Origin: a bacterium
GTDB lineage: Bacteria > 4484-113 > JAFGCY01
Assembly: GCA_020849855.1 (NCBI GenBank)
Contig: JADZFO010000034.1
Span: 62,001-126,000, forward strand
Length of the DNA stretch: 64,000 bases
Reading direction: 5' to 3'
Shown here: positions 23,357 to 32,748 of the stretch, piece by piece
Numbering within the stretch: position 1 is the first letter of the stretch
Layout: each line of letters starts with the position of its first letter
Made by a program: the position numbers and the translations under genes
The notes under the pieces: model-generated
What the model was told of the DNA's origin: nothing
Seen by the model: only the letters and a program-made list of their open reading frames with translations
Databases searched by the model: none

Positions 23357-25549
23357 CTATGCCGGAGATGGGTTGGATACTGCTTCAGTCTGTGTAAGGT
23401 CAGCAAGCAGCTCTTCCACGCTGTCCCGGCTGGTCTGACCGGCAGCGATCAGCTCCTCCAGATAGAGCAGGTCCTCGGCTTCCAGCGGGCCGTGTTCATC
23501 CATGAAGCGACGGTACTCGCCCAGGACGCGGCGGTCGCCACTGAGCCAGTTGCCATGGGCCAGCAGCAGGTCCAGGCGGCGCGAAGGGTAAATGTCCCGC
23601 GCCTTGGCCAGCGCCTGCATGGCGGCATCCCGGTTGCCGATCAGCAGCTGATATGCCGCGAAGTTAACGTGGACGTCCGCCAGGTCATCCGCTGCGGCAA
23701 TGCGCTGCATGATCTCTTCAGCCTGGTGGTAGAAGCTATTGGCCTCTTCCAGGCGGCCGTCCAGCAGTGCTACCGCGCAGAGGCCCTGCAGGTCGTTTGC
23801 CTCGCCCAGTGAGCTCTTGGCCTCACGGTGCAGCTCAAGAGCGCGTTCATAGCTTGAGCGGGCCTCAGGCAGGCGGCGCAGCTGCAGATAGACATCACCC
23901 TCAGCCTCATGCCCATTGGCCACGCCCAGGGTGTCGCCGATGTGCTGGTGCCGCTCCAGCGCAGCCTGATAGTGCGTCAGTGCATCCAGGGCGCGGCCGG
24001 CCTTGAGGGCCAGGTCGCCCAGCCCGAAGTGCGCATTACCAGCGGGAATAGCGTAGTCAACCTTGTTGGCATGCTCCAGTGCGAGCTGCATATGGTGCTC
24101 AGCAACACCGTCCTCGCCGCGGCGCAACGCCAGCTGGGACAGGTGCCAGTGCGCATCGGCGGCCTCAGCATCCAAGCCATAGCGCCCGGCGATGGTCAGT
24201 GTCAGGTTCGCCGCATCGAGGGCTTCATCCAAGCGGCGGATATGCCGCAGGATCAGGGCGACTATGTTCAAGACCTCCGCGGCAAGCTGGGGCTGCAGGT
24301 CCTGCACCTTTTCGACGAATGAGCGCATGCGGCGGTCCCAGGCGCCCATCGCCTCTTCCAGGGCCTTGACCGAGTAGTTGTGGAAATAGGTCTGCCGCGC
24401 TTCACGCAGGAAACCACGGATGGACTCCAGGGCCTGGGTCATCAGAGGCTCTGTGGCGCGGGAGATGCGCTGCGCCCGGTCGACCCAGTCGATCCTGGCT
24501 TCAAGGGCGTCAAGGCCGATGCCATAGCAGAGCTGCTCCATCAGCTGCAGGGCCGGCAGCTTCGAGCCGCTCTCCGGCAGCAGGTATGACGCGCGCGGCG
24601 AGCTGTCGATCAGTTCCTGGGCCCGGCGGCTGAGGCTGTCGCGAGAGCTGTAGCCGGACCACCAGAGGCCATAAGGCAGGCTGTGCGGGTCATTGAGGGC
24701 GTCCTCGATCACTTCCATGACCCGGTCCTCGGCACCGGAGTAGCCAATCACGATCAGGCCCGTGCGGCGCAGTACTCGACGGAACTGGGCAAAGAGGTCG
24801 GATTGGTGGCCTTCCTCGCCAAGGTAGCGATACTTCAGCTCCTCGGGCGTGTTCTTCAGGTCATAGTGGATGTGCCGGCCGTGCAGGTAGACCACTGTCG
24901 GGAACTCCGGGGTGTCGTCAATCATGCGATAGCTGACTGAATCAACAACATCCGCCGGGCGATTGCCAATGTAAAAGGTCAGCGGCAGCAGCTCGTCAAA
25001 GTTTGTGGTGAAGACGTGCCGGGCGAAGCTGCTGGCCAGCGGCGATTCCTGGGTGGCCCGAATGCTGCCCGAAAAGCCGCGAGAGCCGGCGATGAGGATT
25101 GCGGCCAGCAGAATGGACTCCTCGGTCATCTGCAGATGGTTGGCGGCCGCCCACTGGATCGCGGCGGTAATGAAGTCGTGCCGCGCGGGTGGCAGCGGCA
25201 GCACACGGTCCATCAGTTCGTAATAGTTCGAACCCGGCGCAGGCGGCCGGTTTCTGGTGACTTCAAATATGTGCTCCCAGTCCAGGCGCTCTGCCGGATC
25301 AGCCGTCTCATCCAGCGGCAGGCCTTCATCCAGCTTGTTGATCCAGTGCTGGAAGAGCTCCAGCGCGCTGGTCAGATGGCCTGTGGAGGGCACACCAGCG
25401 CTGAGACTGAAGCCCGCTCCGATCAAAAAGGTAAAGAGCGGGCCCTCCATGCGCATTTCCTGGCCTGGCCTGGCCATGCGGGCATGCACAGTCCGTCTGA
25501 CGCTTTGCAGCAGCTCCTGAACCGAGGCTTCCTTGCGAAGATGGGACAC
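23357..25549 (-). CDS. SIR2-domain protein with TPR repeats; candidate anti-phage NADase
   Basis: A 730-residue protein. The N-terminal SIR2_2-type domain shows GAGFSLSAGVPS (44-55, NAD loop), TTNFDELL (N183), YLHG (H223) and IGYSGAEDRV (about 268). The Asn and His are those needed for NAD hydrolysis in defence SIR2 proteins. From about 415 to 690 come at least six tetratricopeptide repeats, a likely sensing module. SIR2-TPR proteins are a known class of single-gene abortive-infection candidates that deplete NAD. The GTG at 25549 fits a TATCTT six bases upstream. It lies on the opposite strand, wedged between tRNA-Tyr and tRNA-Gly, with no transposase beside it. Defence activity is inference. 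Confidence 0.8.
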   Translation of the reverse strand: MSHLRKEASVQELLQSVRRTVHARMARPGQEMRMEGPLFTFLIGAGFSLSAGVPSTGHLTSALELFQHWINKLDEGLPLDETADPAERLDWEHIFEVTRNRPPAPGSNYYELMDRVLPLPPARHDFITAAIQWAAANHLQMTEESILLAAILIAGSRGFSGSIRATQESPLASSFARHVFTTNFDELLPLTFYIGNRPADVVDSVSYRMIDDTPEFPTVVYLHGRHIHYDLKNTPEELKYRYLGEEGHQSDLFAQFRRVLRRTGLIVIGYSGAEDRVMEVIEDALNDPHSLPYGLWWSGYSSRDSLSRRAQELIDSSPRASYLLPESGSKLPALQLMEQLCYGIGLDALEARIDWVDRAQRISRATEPLMTQALESIRGFLREARQTYFHNYSVKALEEAMGAWDRRMRSFVEKVQDLQPQLAAEVLNIVALILRHIRRLDEALDAANLTLTIAGRYGLDAEAADAHWHLSQLALRRGEDGVAEHHMQLALEHANKVDYAIPAGNAHFGLGDLALKAGRALDALTHYQAALERHQHIGDTLGVANGHEAEGDVYLQLRRLPEARSSYERALELHREAKSSLGEANDLQGLCAVALLDGRLEEANSFYHQAEEIMQRIAAADDLADVHVNFAAYQLLIGNRDAAMQALAKARDIYPSRRLDLLLAHGNWLSGDRRVLGEYRRFMDEHGPLEAEDLLYLEELIAAGQTSRDSVEELLADLTQTEAVSNPSPA

Positions 25550-25555
25550 CTGCAT

Positions 25556-25561
25556 AAGATA
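25556..25561 (-). promoter_or_regulatory. -10 element of the SIR2-TPR gene (leaderless)
   Basis: TATCTT on the minus strand, six bases before GTG at 25549. Confidence 0.5.
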
Positions 25562-25650
25562 GCAGGTCTGCGGCCAATGCGCATAAAGCGCAGCCCGGCG
25601 ATTGCACGCGCAGTACAGCCCCGCCGTTCGTCAGCCGCGGCTGCAAGGGG

Positions 25651-25656
25651 TATAAT
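25651..25656 (+). promoter_or_regulatory. -10 element of tRNA-Gly(TCC)
   Basis: TATAAT ten bases ahead of the tRNA, with a weak TTCGTC at -35 (18-base spacer). A private promoter fits the gene's separation from tRNA-Tyr by the SIR2 insert. Confidence 0.65.
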
Positions 25657-25666
25657 CCCGAGCCGC

Positions 25667-25740
25667 GCGGGAGTAGCTTAATGGTAAAGCTCCAGCCTTC
25701 CAAGCTGGTCACGCGGGTTCGATTCCCGTCTCCCGCTCCA
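25667..25740 (+). tRNA. glyT: tRNA-Gly (anticodon TCC)
   Basis: Acceptor GCGGGAG/CTCCCGC, anticodon stem CCAGC/GCTGG with loop CTTCCAA (TCC, reads GGA) and an encoded CCA end. It is the third tRNA of the Thr-Tyr-Gly-Thr-tuf order. Confidence 0.95.
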
Positions 25741-25802
25741 CTTACCCCTGCCGTGCCGCTGCAAGCCTTTGAACACGCAACGCGCCCGGGGGTCTGACCT
25801 TC

Positions 25803-27704
25803 ATGCTTCTGCTGAGCTTGGGTTTCTCAGAAACTTCAAAGGCCAGAACTGCAGGCTCCGGCCCGCTCCGGCGGATCCTCTACGCTTTCCTGGCCACCTG
25901 TTTCTGCACAGCACTGATTGCCGGTTTTCCAGGCTACGCTGCAGCGCAGGAATCCTCACTTTTCCCCGTGTCTGACGAGTTATCCCTGAACGGCGATTTT
26001 GAGGAGCGCGCCAGACGCAGAGCCCTGGCCCAGGGCTGGGAAGCCTGGCCTTCCGGCCAGACAGATGCATACCATTGGGACGGCGACGCAGGCATCGGCG
26101 GAAGCGGCGCTCTGCTGATCAGCGACCCGGCCCTGAGCAGCGGCTGCGGTGCGCATCAGCGCCTTGAGCTGCGCCAGAGCAAGGCAGTGCCGCTTTACTA
26201 CTCGATCTACAGCCGGGAAGTGCGCCCCGCCAAACGCTCAAAAACAGCCCTTACCTATGGCGCCCAGTTCAAGGTTACCTACGCCGACGGCAGCGAGGAG
26301 TCCTTCTCCGCCTTCTTTGGCAGCAGCGGCAGCGCAAAGCCCGGCAGCGGCGAGGCCGCCGGTTGGATGTACCTGGATGGCTACATCTGGCCGGCTTATG
26401 CCAGGGGCAAGCCCGGCAGGGCTAAGGCGATCAAGTTCCTGGACATCTACCTCGTATACAGCGGCCAGGGAGGCAGCGTGGCCTTCGACCGCCTAAGTCT
26501 CAGGCAGCTGCGCCCCGATCTGGATGCGGTCAGGCCGCTCAGGTCCCCCACCCGTCTGCTGGTCTACAGCACCATGAACCCGGCGTATGCGGCCGCAAAC
26601 GGCAGGAAATGGGCCGCCACCGGCATTGACGGCTTCATGTTCGACCACGGCCAGCTGCTGCTGGGCGATAACCCGCGGGCCGCCGCCGATGAGACTGAGT
26701 TCAAGCAGAAGGTGGCTGAGCTGGCCGGCTATGGCATCGACCGAAACTTCCTGCTGCTGCAGAACCGCCGTGGCACCGGGCCTGACTTCTCGGACGTTTT
26801 TGATGACGCGGCCTGGCGCAGCCTGCTCAGCAGCCTGGGCGAATCGGCCCGCTATGCGAAAAGCACCGGTCTGCGCGGCCTGGTGCTGGACATGGAACCG
26901 GTTATCTCCAAGCGCCAGCCGCGCAGCATGCTGGCCTATTACCCTGACAGCGGCAAAACAGAGGCGCGGTGTGCCGAGCAGCTTTTTAAGCGCGGCAAGC
27001 AGGTGATGAGCAGCCTGGAAGAGCAGTTCCCGGGCCTGGAAGTCATCCTACTGCCGCACCTTTCTGAGCATGACAGCGGGCTGTACCGCTTCTATGGCGA
27101 CTTCTTCGCCGGGATGGCTGCCGCCGCCAGTGCCGGCCCGCAGCAGATCATTGTCGGGGAGGAACGCAGCCAGACAAGCTGGAAGCTGCCGGGATTCCGG
27201 GTGGATGACATCGTGGACGACGAGGGCAGCGCTGCCCGCCTCGCCCTGGACGCGCATGCTGAAACAGCCCAGCTGAGCTGGCCGCTGGAAAGCAACCTTG
27301 CGCTTAACCCGGCGCCGACAGCCTCCTGGCGCCGGCTTGAGCCGCGCGGGAAGGCCGCCTTCTGGGCCGGCCGGGCTGAGATCTATGGCGATGAGGACCT
27401 CGGCAGCCCCTACGTGGACAAGTCAACCAAGTACCGCCCTGACCACTTCTACCGGCAGCTGGAGACCATGACCACGCGCCTGCCCCAGGCACGTTATCTC
27501 TGGATCTATGACCACGGCTCATCCCTGCTGCAGATGAGCCCGGCCGAACTTGAAGCCTACGGGCCGCAGGGCCGCTGGCCTGATAAGGGCCTGAAGTGGG
27601 CCTACCGCGGCCGGGTGGACTTCGCCCGCCAGCCGGTCGACCCCTTCCTGGACTACTATTTCTGCGTCACCCGCCGCTTCTTTGGCGCAGATGACCCGCT
27701 ATAG
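25803..27704 (+). CDS. Secreted protein of unknown function, possible carbohydrate-binding plus barrel layout
   Basis: A 633-residue protein with a signal-anchor-like segment at about residues 24-48 ending near YAAAQ. Residues about 60-240 look like a beta-sandwich that could bind carbohydrate (LSLNGDFEE start, alternating Tyr/Trp strands, SVAFDRLSLRQL close). Residues 250-600 alternate helix and strand with GIDGFMFDHG, GLRGLVLDMEP, VILLPHLSEH and RYLWIYDHGS, suggestive of a glycoside-hydrolase-like barrel with several acidic ends. I do not recognise the family. It sits between tRNA-Gly and tRNA-Thr, 62 bases after the former. Confidence 0.6.
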   Translation: MLLLSLGFSETSKARTAGSGPLRRILYAFLATCFCTALIAGFPGYAAAQESSLFPVSDELSLNGDFEERARRRALAQGWEAWPSGQTDAYHWDGDAGIGGSGALLISDPALSSGCGAHQRLELRQSKAVPLYYSIYSREVRPAKRSKTALTYGAQFKVTYADGSEESFSAFFGSSGSAKPGSGEAAGWMYLDGYIWPAYARGKPGRAKAIKFLDIYLVYSGQGGSVAFDRLSLRQLRPDLDAVRPLRSPTRLLVYSTMNPAYAAANGRKWAATGIDGFMFDHGQLLLGDNPRAAADETEFKQKVAELAGYGIDRNFLLLQNRRGTGPDFSDVFDDAAWRSLLSSLGESARYAKSTGLRGLVLDMEPVISKRQPRSMLAYYPDSGKTEARCAEQLFKRGKQVMSSLEEQFPGLEVILLPHLSEHDSGLYRFYGDFFAGMAAAASAGPQQIIVGEERSQTSWKLPGFRVDDIVDDEGSAARLALDAHAETAQLSWPLESNLALNPAPTASWRRLEPRGKAAFWAGRAEIYGDEDLGSPYVDKSTKYRPDHFYRQLETMTTRLPQARYLWIYDHGSSLLQMSPAELEAYGPQGRWPDKGLKWAYRGRVDFARQPVDPFLDYYFCVTRRFFGADDPL

Positions 27705-27803
27705 CCGGGCAGGGGCAGTAGAACAATTGCAGCCTGATGGCGGTATTTAAGTCCCCGCACCAATACCACTTAACCGCCCGCCCGTGCGAACCATGGAGGC
27801 TTG

Positions 27804-28652
27804 ATGCCAGGCACTGACAAGATCTGGTTCATCACCGGCTGCTCGACCGGCTTTGGCCGCGAGCTCTCACGATTGCTGCTTGAACGCGGCTACAAGGTGG
27901 CCATCACCGCTCGCGACCCCGGCAGCCTTGCAGAGTTCAAGCCCGCCGCCGAGAGCGGCCAGGCCCTGCTGCTGGCGCTGGATGTGACCGACCCGCAGCA
28001 GATCAGGGATGCTGCGGCCAGCGCTGAGAGGCATTTCGGCCGCGTTGACGTGCTGGTGAACAACGCCGGTATCGGCTACTTTGCCGCCGTGGAGGAAAGC
28101 GAGGATGAGGAAGTCCGCCGTATGTTTGAGATCAACGTCTTTGGTCTGGCAAACATGACCAAGGCGCTGCTGCCTGGCATGCGCAGCCGCCGCAGCGGGC
28201 ACATTGTCAACATTTCATCAATCGGCGGCCTGGCCAGCTTCCCGGCTGTGGGCTTCTACAACGCCACCAAGTTCGCGGTTGAAGGCCTGTCTGAGGCACT
28301 TTACAAGGAGCTGCAGCCCCTGGGTGTGAAGGTCACCATTATTGAGCCCAGCGGCTTCAGGACCGACTGGGCCGGCCGTTCCGCCCGTGAAAGCGGCATC
28401 CAGATTGACGACTACGCGGAGACAGCCGGCGCCAACCGGGCCAACCTGCGCCGGATCAGCGGCAACCAGGCCGGGGATCCGGTCCGCGCCGCTGAGGCGA
28501 TCATCAAGGCGGTGGAGGATCCGGACCCGCCCCTGCGCCTGCTGCTTGGCAAGGCGGCCCTGAAGGGTGCGCGGGCCAAGCTGGAGCTGCTGGCCCGGGA
28601 CTTCGACCGCTGGGAGCAAACCAGCGTCGGCGCGGACTTCCCAGAAGCGTGA
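27804..28652 (+). CDS. Short-chain dehydrogenase/reductase
   Basis: A 282-residue classical SDR: TGCSTGFGRELS (NAD(P) loop), NNAGIGY, NISSIGG (catalytic Ser) and YNATK (catalytic Tyr/Lys). Arg/Lys residues after strand 2 (ITARDP) favour NADP. Substrate is unknown; close relatives are annotated as oxidoreductases acting on alcohols or ketones. The ATG at 27804 has GGAGG four bases ahead. It is the last insert gene before tRNA-Thr(GGT). Confidence 0.87.
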   Translation: MPGTDKIWFITGCSTGFGRELSRLLLERGYKVAITARDPGSLAEFKPAAESGQALLLALDVTDPQQIRDAAASAERHFGRVDVLVNNAGIGYFAAVEESEDEEVRRMFEINVFGLANMTKALLPGMRSRRSGHIVNISSIGGLASFPAVGFYNATKFAVEGLSEALYKELQPLGVKVTIIEPSGFRTDWAGRSARESGIQIDDYAETAGANRANLRRISGNQAGDPVRAAEAIIKAVEDPDPPLRLLLGKAALKGARAKLELLARDFDRWEQTSVGADFPEA

Positions 28653-28733
28653 AACGCGTTATAATGGGCTTCTGCAAGGCTTCTTCCGTCCGGAGGATTT
28701 CACCCTCAGACGGCAATAGGCTAAACAAGGGTA

Positions 28734-28763
28734 TTGCACAGGTCTTTGACCCTGTGTTAAACT
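28734..28763 (+). promoter_or_regulatory. Promoter of tRNA-Thr(GGT)/tuf operon
   Basis: TTGCAC (28734-28739), 18-base spacer, TAAACT (28758-28763), ten bases ahead of the tRNA. A second TATAAT at 28660-28665 lacks a clear -35. Confidence 0.55.
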
Positions 28764-28773
28764 ACCCGTTCGC

Positions 28774-28846
<73 letters not shown>

Positions 28847-29037
28847 CTCTTTACGCTCTTCAGTACGGCTGGTGCGGACCCGGCAACTTGAACGCGGCGA
28901 TGCTGCTGCGTGCCGGAAATTCCGGCTTCTCCCAGCTACTGGAAGGTTGAGCGCTGGCGGTGCCGGCAGCCTGAGCAGGCTTCAAAGCTCCCCCAACCGG
29001 TGGGTGACCGGGAGAGTAACCACTCGAGGTGCTTTAA

Positions 29038-30234
29038 ATGGCTAAGGCTAAGTTCGAGCGTACTAAACCCCACGTCAACGTGGGCACGATCGGGCACGTC
29101 GACCACGGCAAGACTACTCTGACAGCGGCGATCACCAAAACGCTGGCGGGCAAGGGTCAGGCCAAGTTCATCGCATTCGATGAGATCGACAAGGCTCCCG
29201 AAGAGAAGGCGCGCGGTATCACAATCGCGACGGCGCACGTGGAGTATGAGAGCGACAACCGCCACTATGCCCACGTGGACTGCCCGGGCCACGCCGACTA
29301 CATCAAGAACATGATCACCGGCGCCGCCCAGATGGACGGCGGTATCCTGGTGGTCGACGCGTCCTCGGGCGTCATGCCCCAGACGCGTGAGCACGTCCTC
29401 CTGGCCCGCCAGGTTGGCGTGCCTTTCCTGGTCGTCTTTATGAATAAGGTCGACCTGGTTGACGACCCGGACATCATCGAGATCGTCGAGGAAGAGATTC
29501 GCGACGTTCTGAACAAGTATGAGTTCCCGGGCGACAAGACTCCGATCATCAAGGGTTCCGCCTCCAAGGCGCTTGAGGCCCCCAACGCGGATCACCCGGA
29601 TGCGGCCTGCATCATGGAACTCGTCAACGCGCTGGATACCTACATCCCTGAGCCGACCCGCGAGATCGACAAGCCCTTCCTGCTGCCGGTTGAAGACGTC
29701 TTCACCATTACCGGCCGCGGTACGGTGGCGACCGGCCGTGTCGAGCGTGGCAAGGTCCGCGTTGGCGACAAGGTCCAGATCGTCGGCCTGAAGGAAGAGA
29801 CCAAGGAGTCCGTCTGCACCGGCGTGGAGATGTTCCGCAAGCTGCTGGACGAGGGTATGGCCGGCGACAACGTGGGCCTGCTGCTCCGTGGTGTTGAAAA
29901 GAAGGATATTGAGCGTGGCCAGGTTATCTGCCAGCCCAACTCCATCAAGCCGCACACCAAGTTCACGGCGAACGTCTACGTTCTGAAGAAGGACGAGGGC
30001 GGCCGCCACAAGCCCTTCTTCAAGGGCTACCGTCCCCAGTTCTACATCCGTACGACCGACGTTACGGGCAACGTGGAGCTGCCGGATGGCGTCGAGATGG
30101 TGATGCCTGGCGACAACATCATGATCAGCGCCCAGCTGATCCAGCCGGTGGCGCTCGAGGAAGGTATGCGCTTCGCGATCCGCGAAGGCGGCCGTACCAT
30201 CGGCGCCGGCGTTGTCGACAAGATTCTGGCTTAA
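29038..30234 (+). CDS. tuf: Elongation factor Tu
   Basis: A 398-residue GTPase that delivers aminoacyl-tRNA to the ribosome. GHVDHGKTT is the P-loop, RGITI the switch I end, DCPGHADY G3 and NKVD G4. Domains 2 and 3 are complete, ending [13 protein letters not shown]. It opens the tuf-rpmG-trnW-secE-nusG-rplKAJL-rpoBC cluster, with tRNA-Thr(GGT) upstream. The start ATG follows CGAGGTG. The 191-base leader shows nothing I can name. Confidence 0.98.
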   Translation: MAKAKFERTKPHVNVGTIGHVDHGKTTLTAAITKTLAGKGQAKFIAFDEIDKAPEEKARGITIATAHVEYESDNRHYAHVDCPGHADYIKNMITGAAQMDGGILVVDASSGVMPQTREHVLLARQVGVPFLVVFMNKVDLVDDPDIIEIVEEEIRDVLNKYEFPGDKTPIIKGSASKALEAPNADHPDAACIMELVNALDTYIPEPTREIDKPFLLPVEDVFTITGRGTVATGRVERGKVRVGDKVQIVGLKEETKESVCTGVEMFRKLLDEGMAGDNVGLLLRGVEKKDIERGQVICQPNSIKPHTKFTANVYVLKKDEGGRHKPFFKGYRPQFYIRTTDVTGNVELPDGVEMVMPGDNIMISAQLIQPVALEEGMRFAIREGGRTIGAGVVDKILA

Positions 30235-30247
30235 CACAAGTGGGTCA

Positions 30248-30267
30248 GGCGGGGCTTCTGCCCCGCC
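30248..30267 (+). terminator. Hairpin between tuf and rpmG
   Basis: GGCGGGG/CCCCGCC stem with a CTTCTG loop, 14 bases after the tuf stop and without a T tract. It is probably a partial terminator or processing site letting tuf be expressed above the downstream genes. Confidence 0.5.
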
Positions 30268-30295
30268 CTGCCCCGGCACTTAAAGGTGGCGGAAG

Positions 30296-30466
30296 ATGGC
30301 TAAGAAAAAGGGTGAAAAGCGAATCAGGGCGATCCTCGCCTGCGAGGAATGTAAGCAGCGCAACTATTACAGCTCTCGCAACAAGGTGAATACCCCCGCG
30401 AAGCTTGAGCTCCGTAAGTACTGCCGCTTCTGCCGCTGCACGAAGCTGCACAAGGAAACCAAGTAA
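30296..30466 (+). CDS. rpmG: 50S ribosomal protein L33
   Basis: A 56-residue protein with the L33 zinc ribbon: C16/C19 and C43/C46, with [13 protein letters not shown] and the LRKYC strand. The four cysteines make it the zinc-binding (C+) form. GGTGGCGG precedes the ATG. Its place between tuf and tRNA-Trp/secE is widely conserved. Confidence 0.95.
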   Translation: MAKKKGEKRIRAILACEECKQRNYYSSRNKVNTPAKLELRKYCRFCRCTKLHKETK

Positions 30467-30493
30467 GCAGCTGCGCCAGCAGGCGCCCGGCGT

Positions 30494-30567
30494 AGGCCCA
30501 TAGTTCAATGGCAGAACACTGGTCTCCAAAACCAGGAATGGGGGTTCGAATCCCTCTGGGCCTGCCA
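30494..30567 (+). tRNA. trpT: tRNA-Trp (anticodon CCA)
   Basis: Acceptor AGGCCCA/TGGGCCT, anticodon stem CTGGT/ACCAG with loop CTCCAAA (CCA, reads TGG) and an encoded CCA end. It lies between rpmG and secE, a common bacterial arrangement. Confidence 0.95.
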
Positions 30568-30637
30568 TTTCATACAGCCGGGAAGATGTTCGCAGCGGGG
30601 TTTTGCAGACGCAGGGCCCACCTAGTGGAGACTTACA

Positions 30638-30892
30638 ATGGCGGCGGAAAAGGCAAGCAGTCAGGAGAGCGGGGCCAAGCCCTCGCTTTCTGACGCTCTC
30701 AAGCACTATTACAGCACCCTGCAGTATGAGTGGAAGAAGATCACTTTTCCCAATCGCACGCAGCTTCTGCAGTCGGTCCTGGTGGTGTTCATTTTCTGCA
30801 TCTTTCTGATGTTGATCGTATCGGCATACGACCTTGTGGTCGGCTGGGTGTTCCGGAGTCTGATCCTGCCCAGTACTCCCACAGGACAGTAA
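30638..30892 (+). CDS. secE: Preprotein translocase subunit SecE
   Basis: An 84-residue subunit of the SecYEG channel. The amphipathic EWKKITFPNRTQLLQS segment lies on the membrane surface and precedes the single essential helix (about 45-72). It is the short, one-helix form. GTGGAG precedes the ATG; nusG begins 12 bases after the stop. Confidence 0.95.
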   Translation: MAAEKASSQESGAKPSLSDALKHYYSTLQYEWKKITFPNRTQLLQSVLVVFIFCIFLMLIVSAYDLVVGWVFRSLILPSTPTGQ

Positions 30893-30904
30893 GGCGGCAT
30901 AACG

Positions 30905-31477
30905 ATGGATGGACTTAGACATTCACGCTGGTACGTCCTGCACGCGCTTAGCGGCTACGAGGAGAAGGTCAGCCAGACCCTCAAGCACATGCGCGCGCTG
31001 GGTAAGTTCGGCGAGGATGTAGATGAGATTCTCGTGCCTTACGAGACCAAGGTCGAGACGGTCAAGGGCAAGAAGAAGACTGTGCAGAAGAAGATGTACC
31101 CCGGTTACGTGCTGGTCAAGATGAACCTGACCAACTCCAACCGGCACTCGATCCGCCAGATCCAGGGCGTCATCGGTTTCATCGGCTCTGCCGATGCGCC
31201 GCAGCCGCTGACGGATCCGGAGATCAACGCCATCTTCTCGCGCATGTCCCAGGAAGAGCCCGAGGTCGAGATGGATTACGTGGTCGGCGACACCGTCAAG
31301 GTGATCCGCGGCCCCTTCTCGGACGCCATCGGCAAGGTCAAGGAAATCGAAATGGAGCGCCGCAAGGTACGCATCATGATCAGCGTCTTCGGACGCGACA
31401 CCCAGGTGGAGCTGGACTTCGAGGATGTCGAACCCTATGAGCCCGACGCCCAGCAGTCCTCCGGGGAGGCGAAGTAA
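30905..31477 (+). CDS. nusG: Transcription elongation/antitermination factor NusG
   Basis: A 190-residue factor. The NGN domain ([14 protein letters not shown] to FSRM, residues 9-115) contains [10 protein letters not shown] and binds RNA polymerase; the KOW domain (about 125-180; [18 protein letters not shown]) contacts NusE/S10 or Rho. A short polar tail follows. Its stop overlaps the rplK start by one base. Confidence 0.97.
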   Translation: MDGLRHSRWYVLHALSGYEEKVSQTLKHMRALGKFGEDVDEILVPYETKVETVKGKKKTVQKKMYPGYVLVKMNLTNSNRHSIRQIQGVIGFIGSADAPQPLTDPEINAIFSRMSQEEPEVEMDYVVGDTVKVIRGPFSDAIGKVKEIEMERRKVRIMISVFGRDTQVELDFEDVEPYEPDAQQSSGEAK

Positions 31478-32010
31478 TGGCAAACAAACCAGTCAAGGCA
31501 GTGGTTAAGGTCCAGATCGACGGCGCCGCGGCGAAGCCCTCGCCGCCGCTGGGTCCGGCCCTTGGCCAGCATGGCGTGGCAATCATGGAATTCTGCAAGG
31601 CCTTCAATGCGGCGACGCAGGACAAGGCCGGCCAGATCCTTCCGACCGTGATCACTATTTATGAGGACCGCACCTTCACCTTCGAGGTGAAGAGCCCGCC
31701 CGCCGCCGTGCTGCTGATGAAGGCCGCCGGCCTCGAGCAGGGCAGCAGTGTTCCGCAGAAGATCAAGGTTGGCAAGGTCACCTGGGAGCAGTGCCAGGAG
31801 ATTGCCAGGACCAAAATGCAGGACCTCAACGCCCGGGATATTGAAGCGGCAACGCAGATTATCGCGGGTACCGCCCGCAGCATGGGCTATGTCGTGGCCG
31901 GCCACCCCACTGGGCGTGACGACCACTTCAAGCTCGCCACCGCGGCCGAGTTTGAGGCGATGAAGAAGCAGTACAAGAAGGCTCCGGCCGCCGGCGGCAA
32001 GAAGAAGTAA
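31477..32010 (+). CDS. rplK: 50S ribosomal protein L11, with C-terminal extension
   Basis: A 177-residue protein. The L11 core ([13 protein letters not shown]-terminal domain; [25 protein letters not shown] rRNA-binding domain read in parts) fills residues 1-142, the usual full length. About 35 extra residues follow, ending in a Lys/Ala tail ([10 protein letters not shown]). L11 forms the GTPase-associated centre with L10 and L12. It is translationally coupled to nusG. Confidence 0.95.
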   Translation: MANKPVKAVVKVQIDGAAAKPSPPLGPALGQHGVAIMEFCKAFNAATQDKAGQILPTVITIYEDRTFTFEVKSPPAAVLLMKAAGLEQGSSVPQKIKVGKVTWEQCQEIARTKMQDLNARDIEAATQIIAGTARSMGYVVAGHPTGRDDHFKLATAAEFEAMKKQYKKAPAAGGKKK

Positions 32011-32047
32011 GCCGCCTGCCGGACGCCAGTAAATCAAGGGAGACGAA

Positions 32048-32737
32048 ATGCAACGTAGTCGCAAGTACCTTGACAAGCGCAAGGCCCTGGGCGAGGCCAA
32101 GAAGCCGCTCGAACCCACCGCGGCGCTCACTCTGCTCAAGAGTGTGAGTCGTGACTGGGAGAGCGTTGACCTCGACATCCGCCTTGGTATCAATACGCGC
32201 AAGCCTGACCAGAACGTCCGCGGCACAACCGTGCTGCCCAAGGGCACCGGCAAGACCGCGCGTGTGGTCGTGTTCTGCAAGGAAGACAAGGTAGCTGAAG
32301 CACAGGAAGCCGGAGCCGATCATGTCGGCCTCGGCGAACTGCTTGACAGGATCCAGGGCGGCTGGGTCGATTTTGACATCTGCGTGGCCACCCCTGACGT
32401 GATGAAGGATGTGTCCCGTGTGGCGAAGGTCCTGGGTCCCCGCGGCATGATGCCGAACCCCAAGACCGGCACGGTCACGAACGACATCAAGCAGGCCATT
32501 GCGGAGATCAAGAGCGGTAAGGTTGAGTACCGCGCTGACAAGACCGGCATCATCCACAACTCCGTGGGCCGGGCGAGCTTCAGCGTGGACGACCTGCGTG
32601 AGAACCTGCACCACCTGATCGTGCAGATCCTGCGCGCCAAGCCGGCCACCGTCAAGGGCCAGTATGTCAAGAGCATCAGTGTTTCAGCAACCCAGACGCC
32701 GGGCGTGCGCATAGACCCGAGCCACTTCTCGGCTTAA
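32048..32737 (+). CDS. rplA: 50S ribosomal protein L1
   Basis: A 229-residue L1-stalk protein with the family's LNIRRGI-like start region (VDLDIRLGINTRKPDQ), ARVVVFCKED, PDVMKDVSRVAKVLGPRGMMPNP read across the central motif, and the closing KSISVSATQTPGVRID. L1 also represses its operon in many bacteria; no leader mimic is obvious here. GGGAGA precedes the ATG. Confidence 0.97.
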   Translation: MQRSRKYLDKRKALGEAKKPLEPTAALTLLKSVSRDWESVDLDIRLGINTRKPDQNVRGTTVLPKGTGKTARVVVFCKEDKVAEAQEAGADHVGLGELLDRIQGGWVDFDICVATPDVMKDVSRVAKVLGPRGMMPNPKTGTVTNDIKQAIAEIKSGKVEYRADKTGIIHNSVGRASFSVDDLRENLHHLIVQILRAKPATVKGQYVKSISVSATQTPGVRIDPSHFSA

Positions 32738-32748
32738 CGGGGGATTTG

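Noticed and set aside
23113-28773. An integrative element with integrase and att sites in the tRNA cluster
   Set aside because: No integrase, transposase or tRNA-end duplication was found by reading, so only insertion of unknown mechanism is claimed.
28936-30279. A 447-codon frame antisense to tuf
   Set aside because: A shadow of EF-Tu codon use, with repeated Leu/Val/Asp and no domain.
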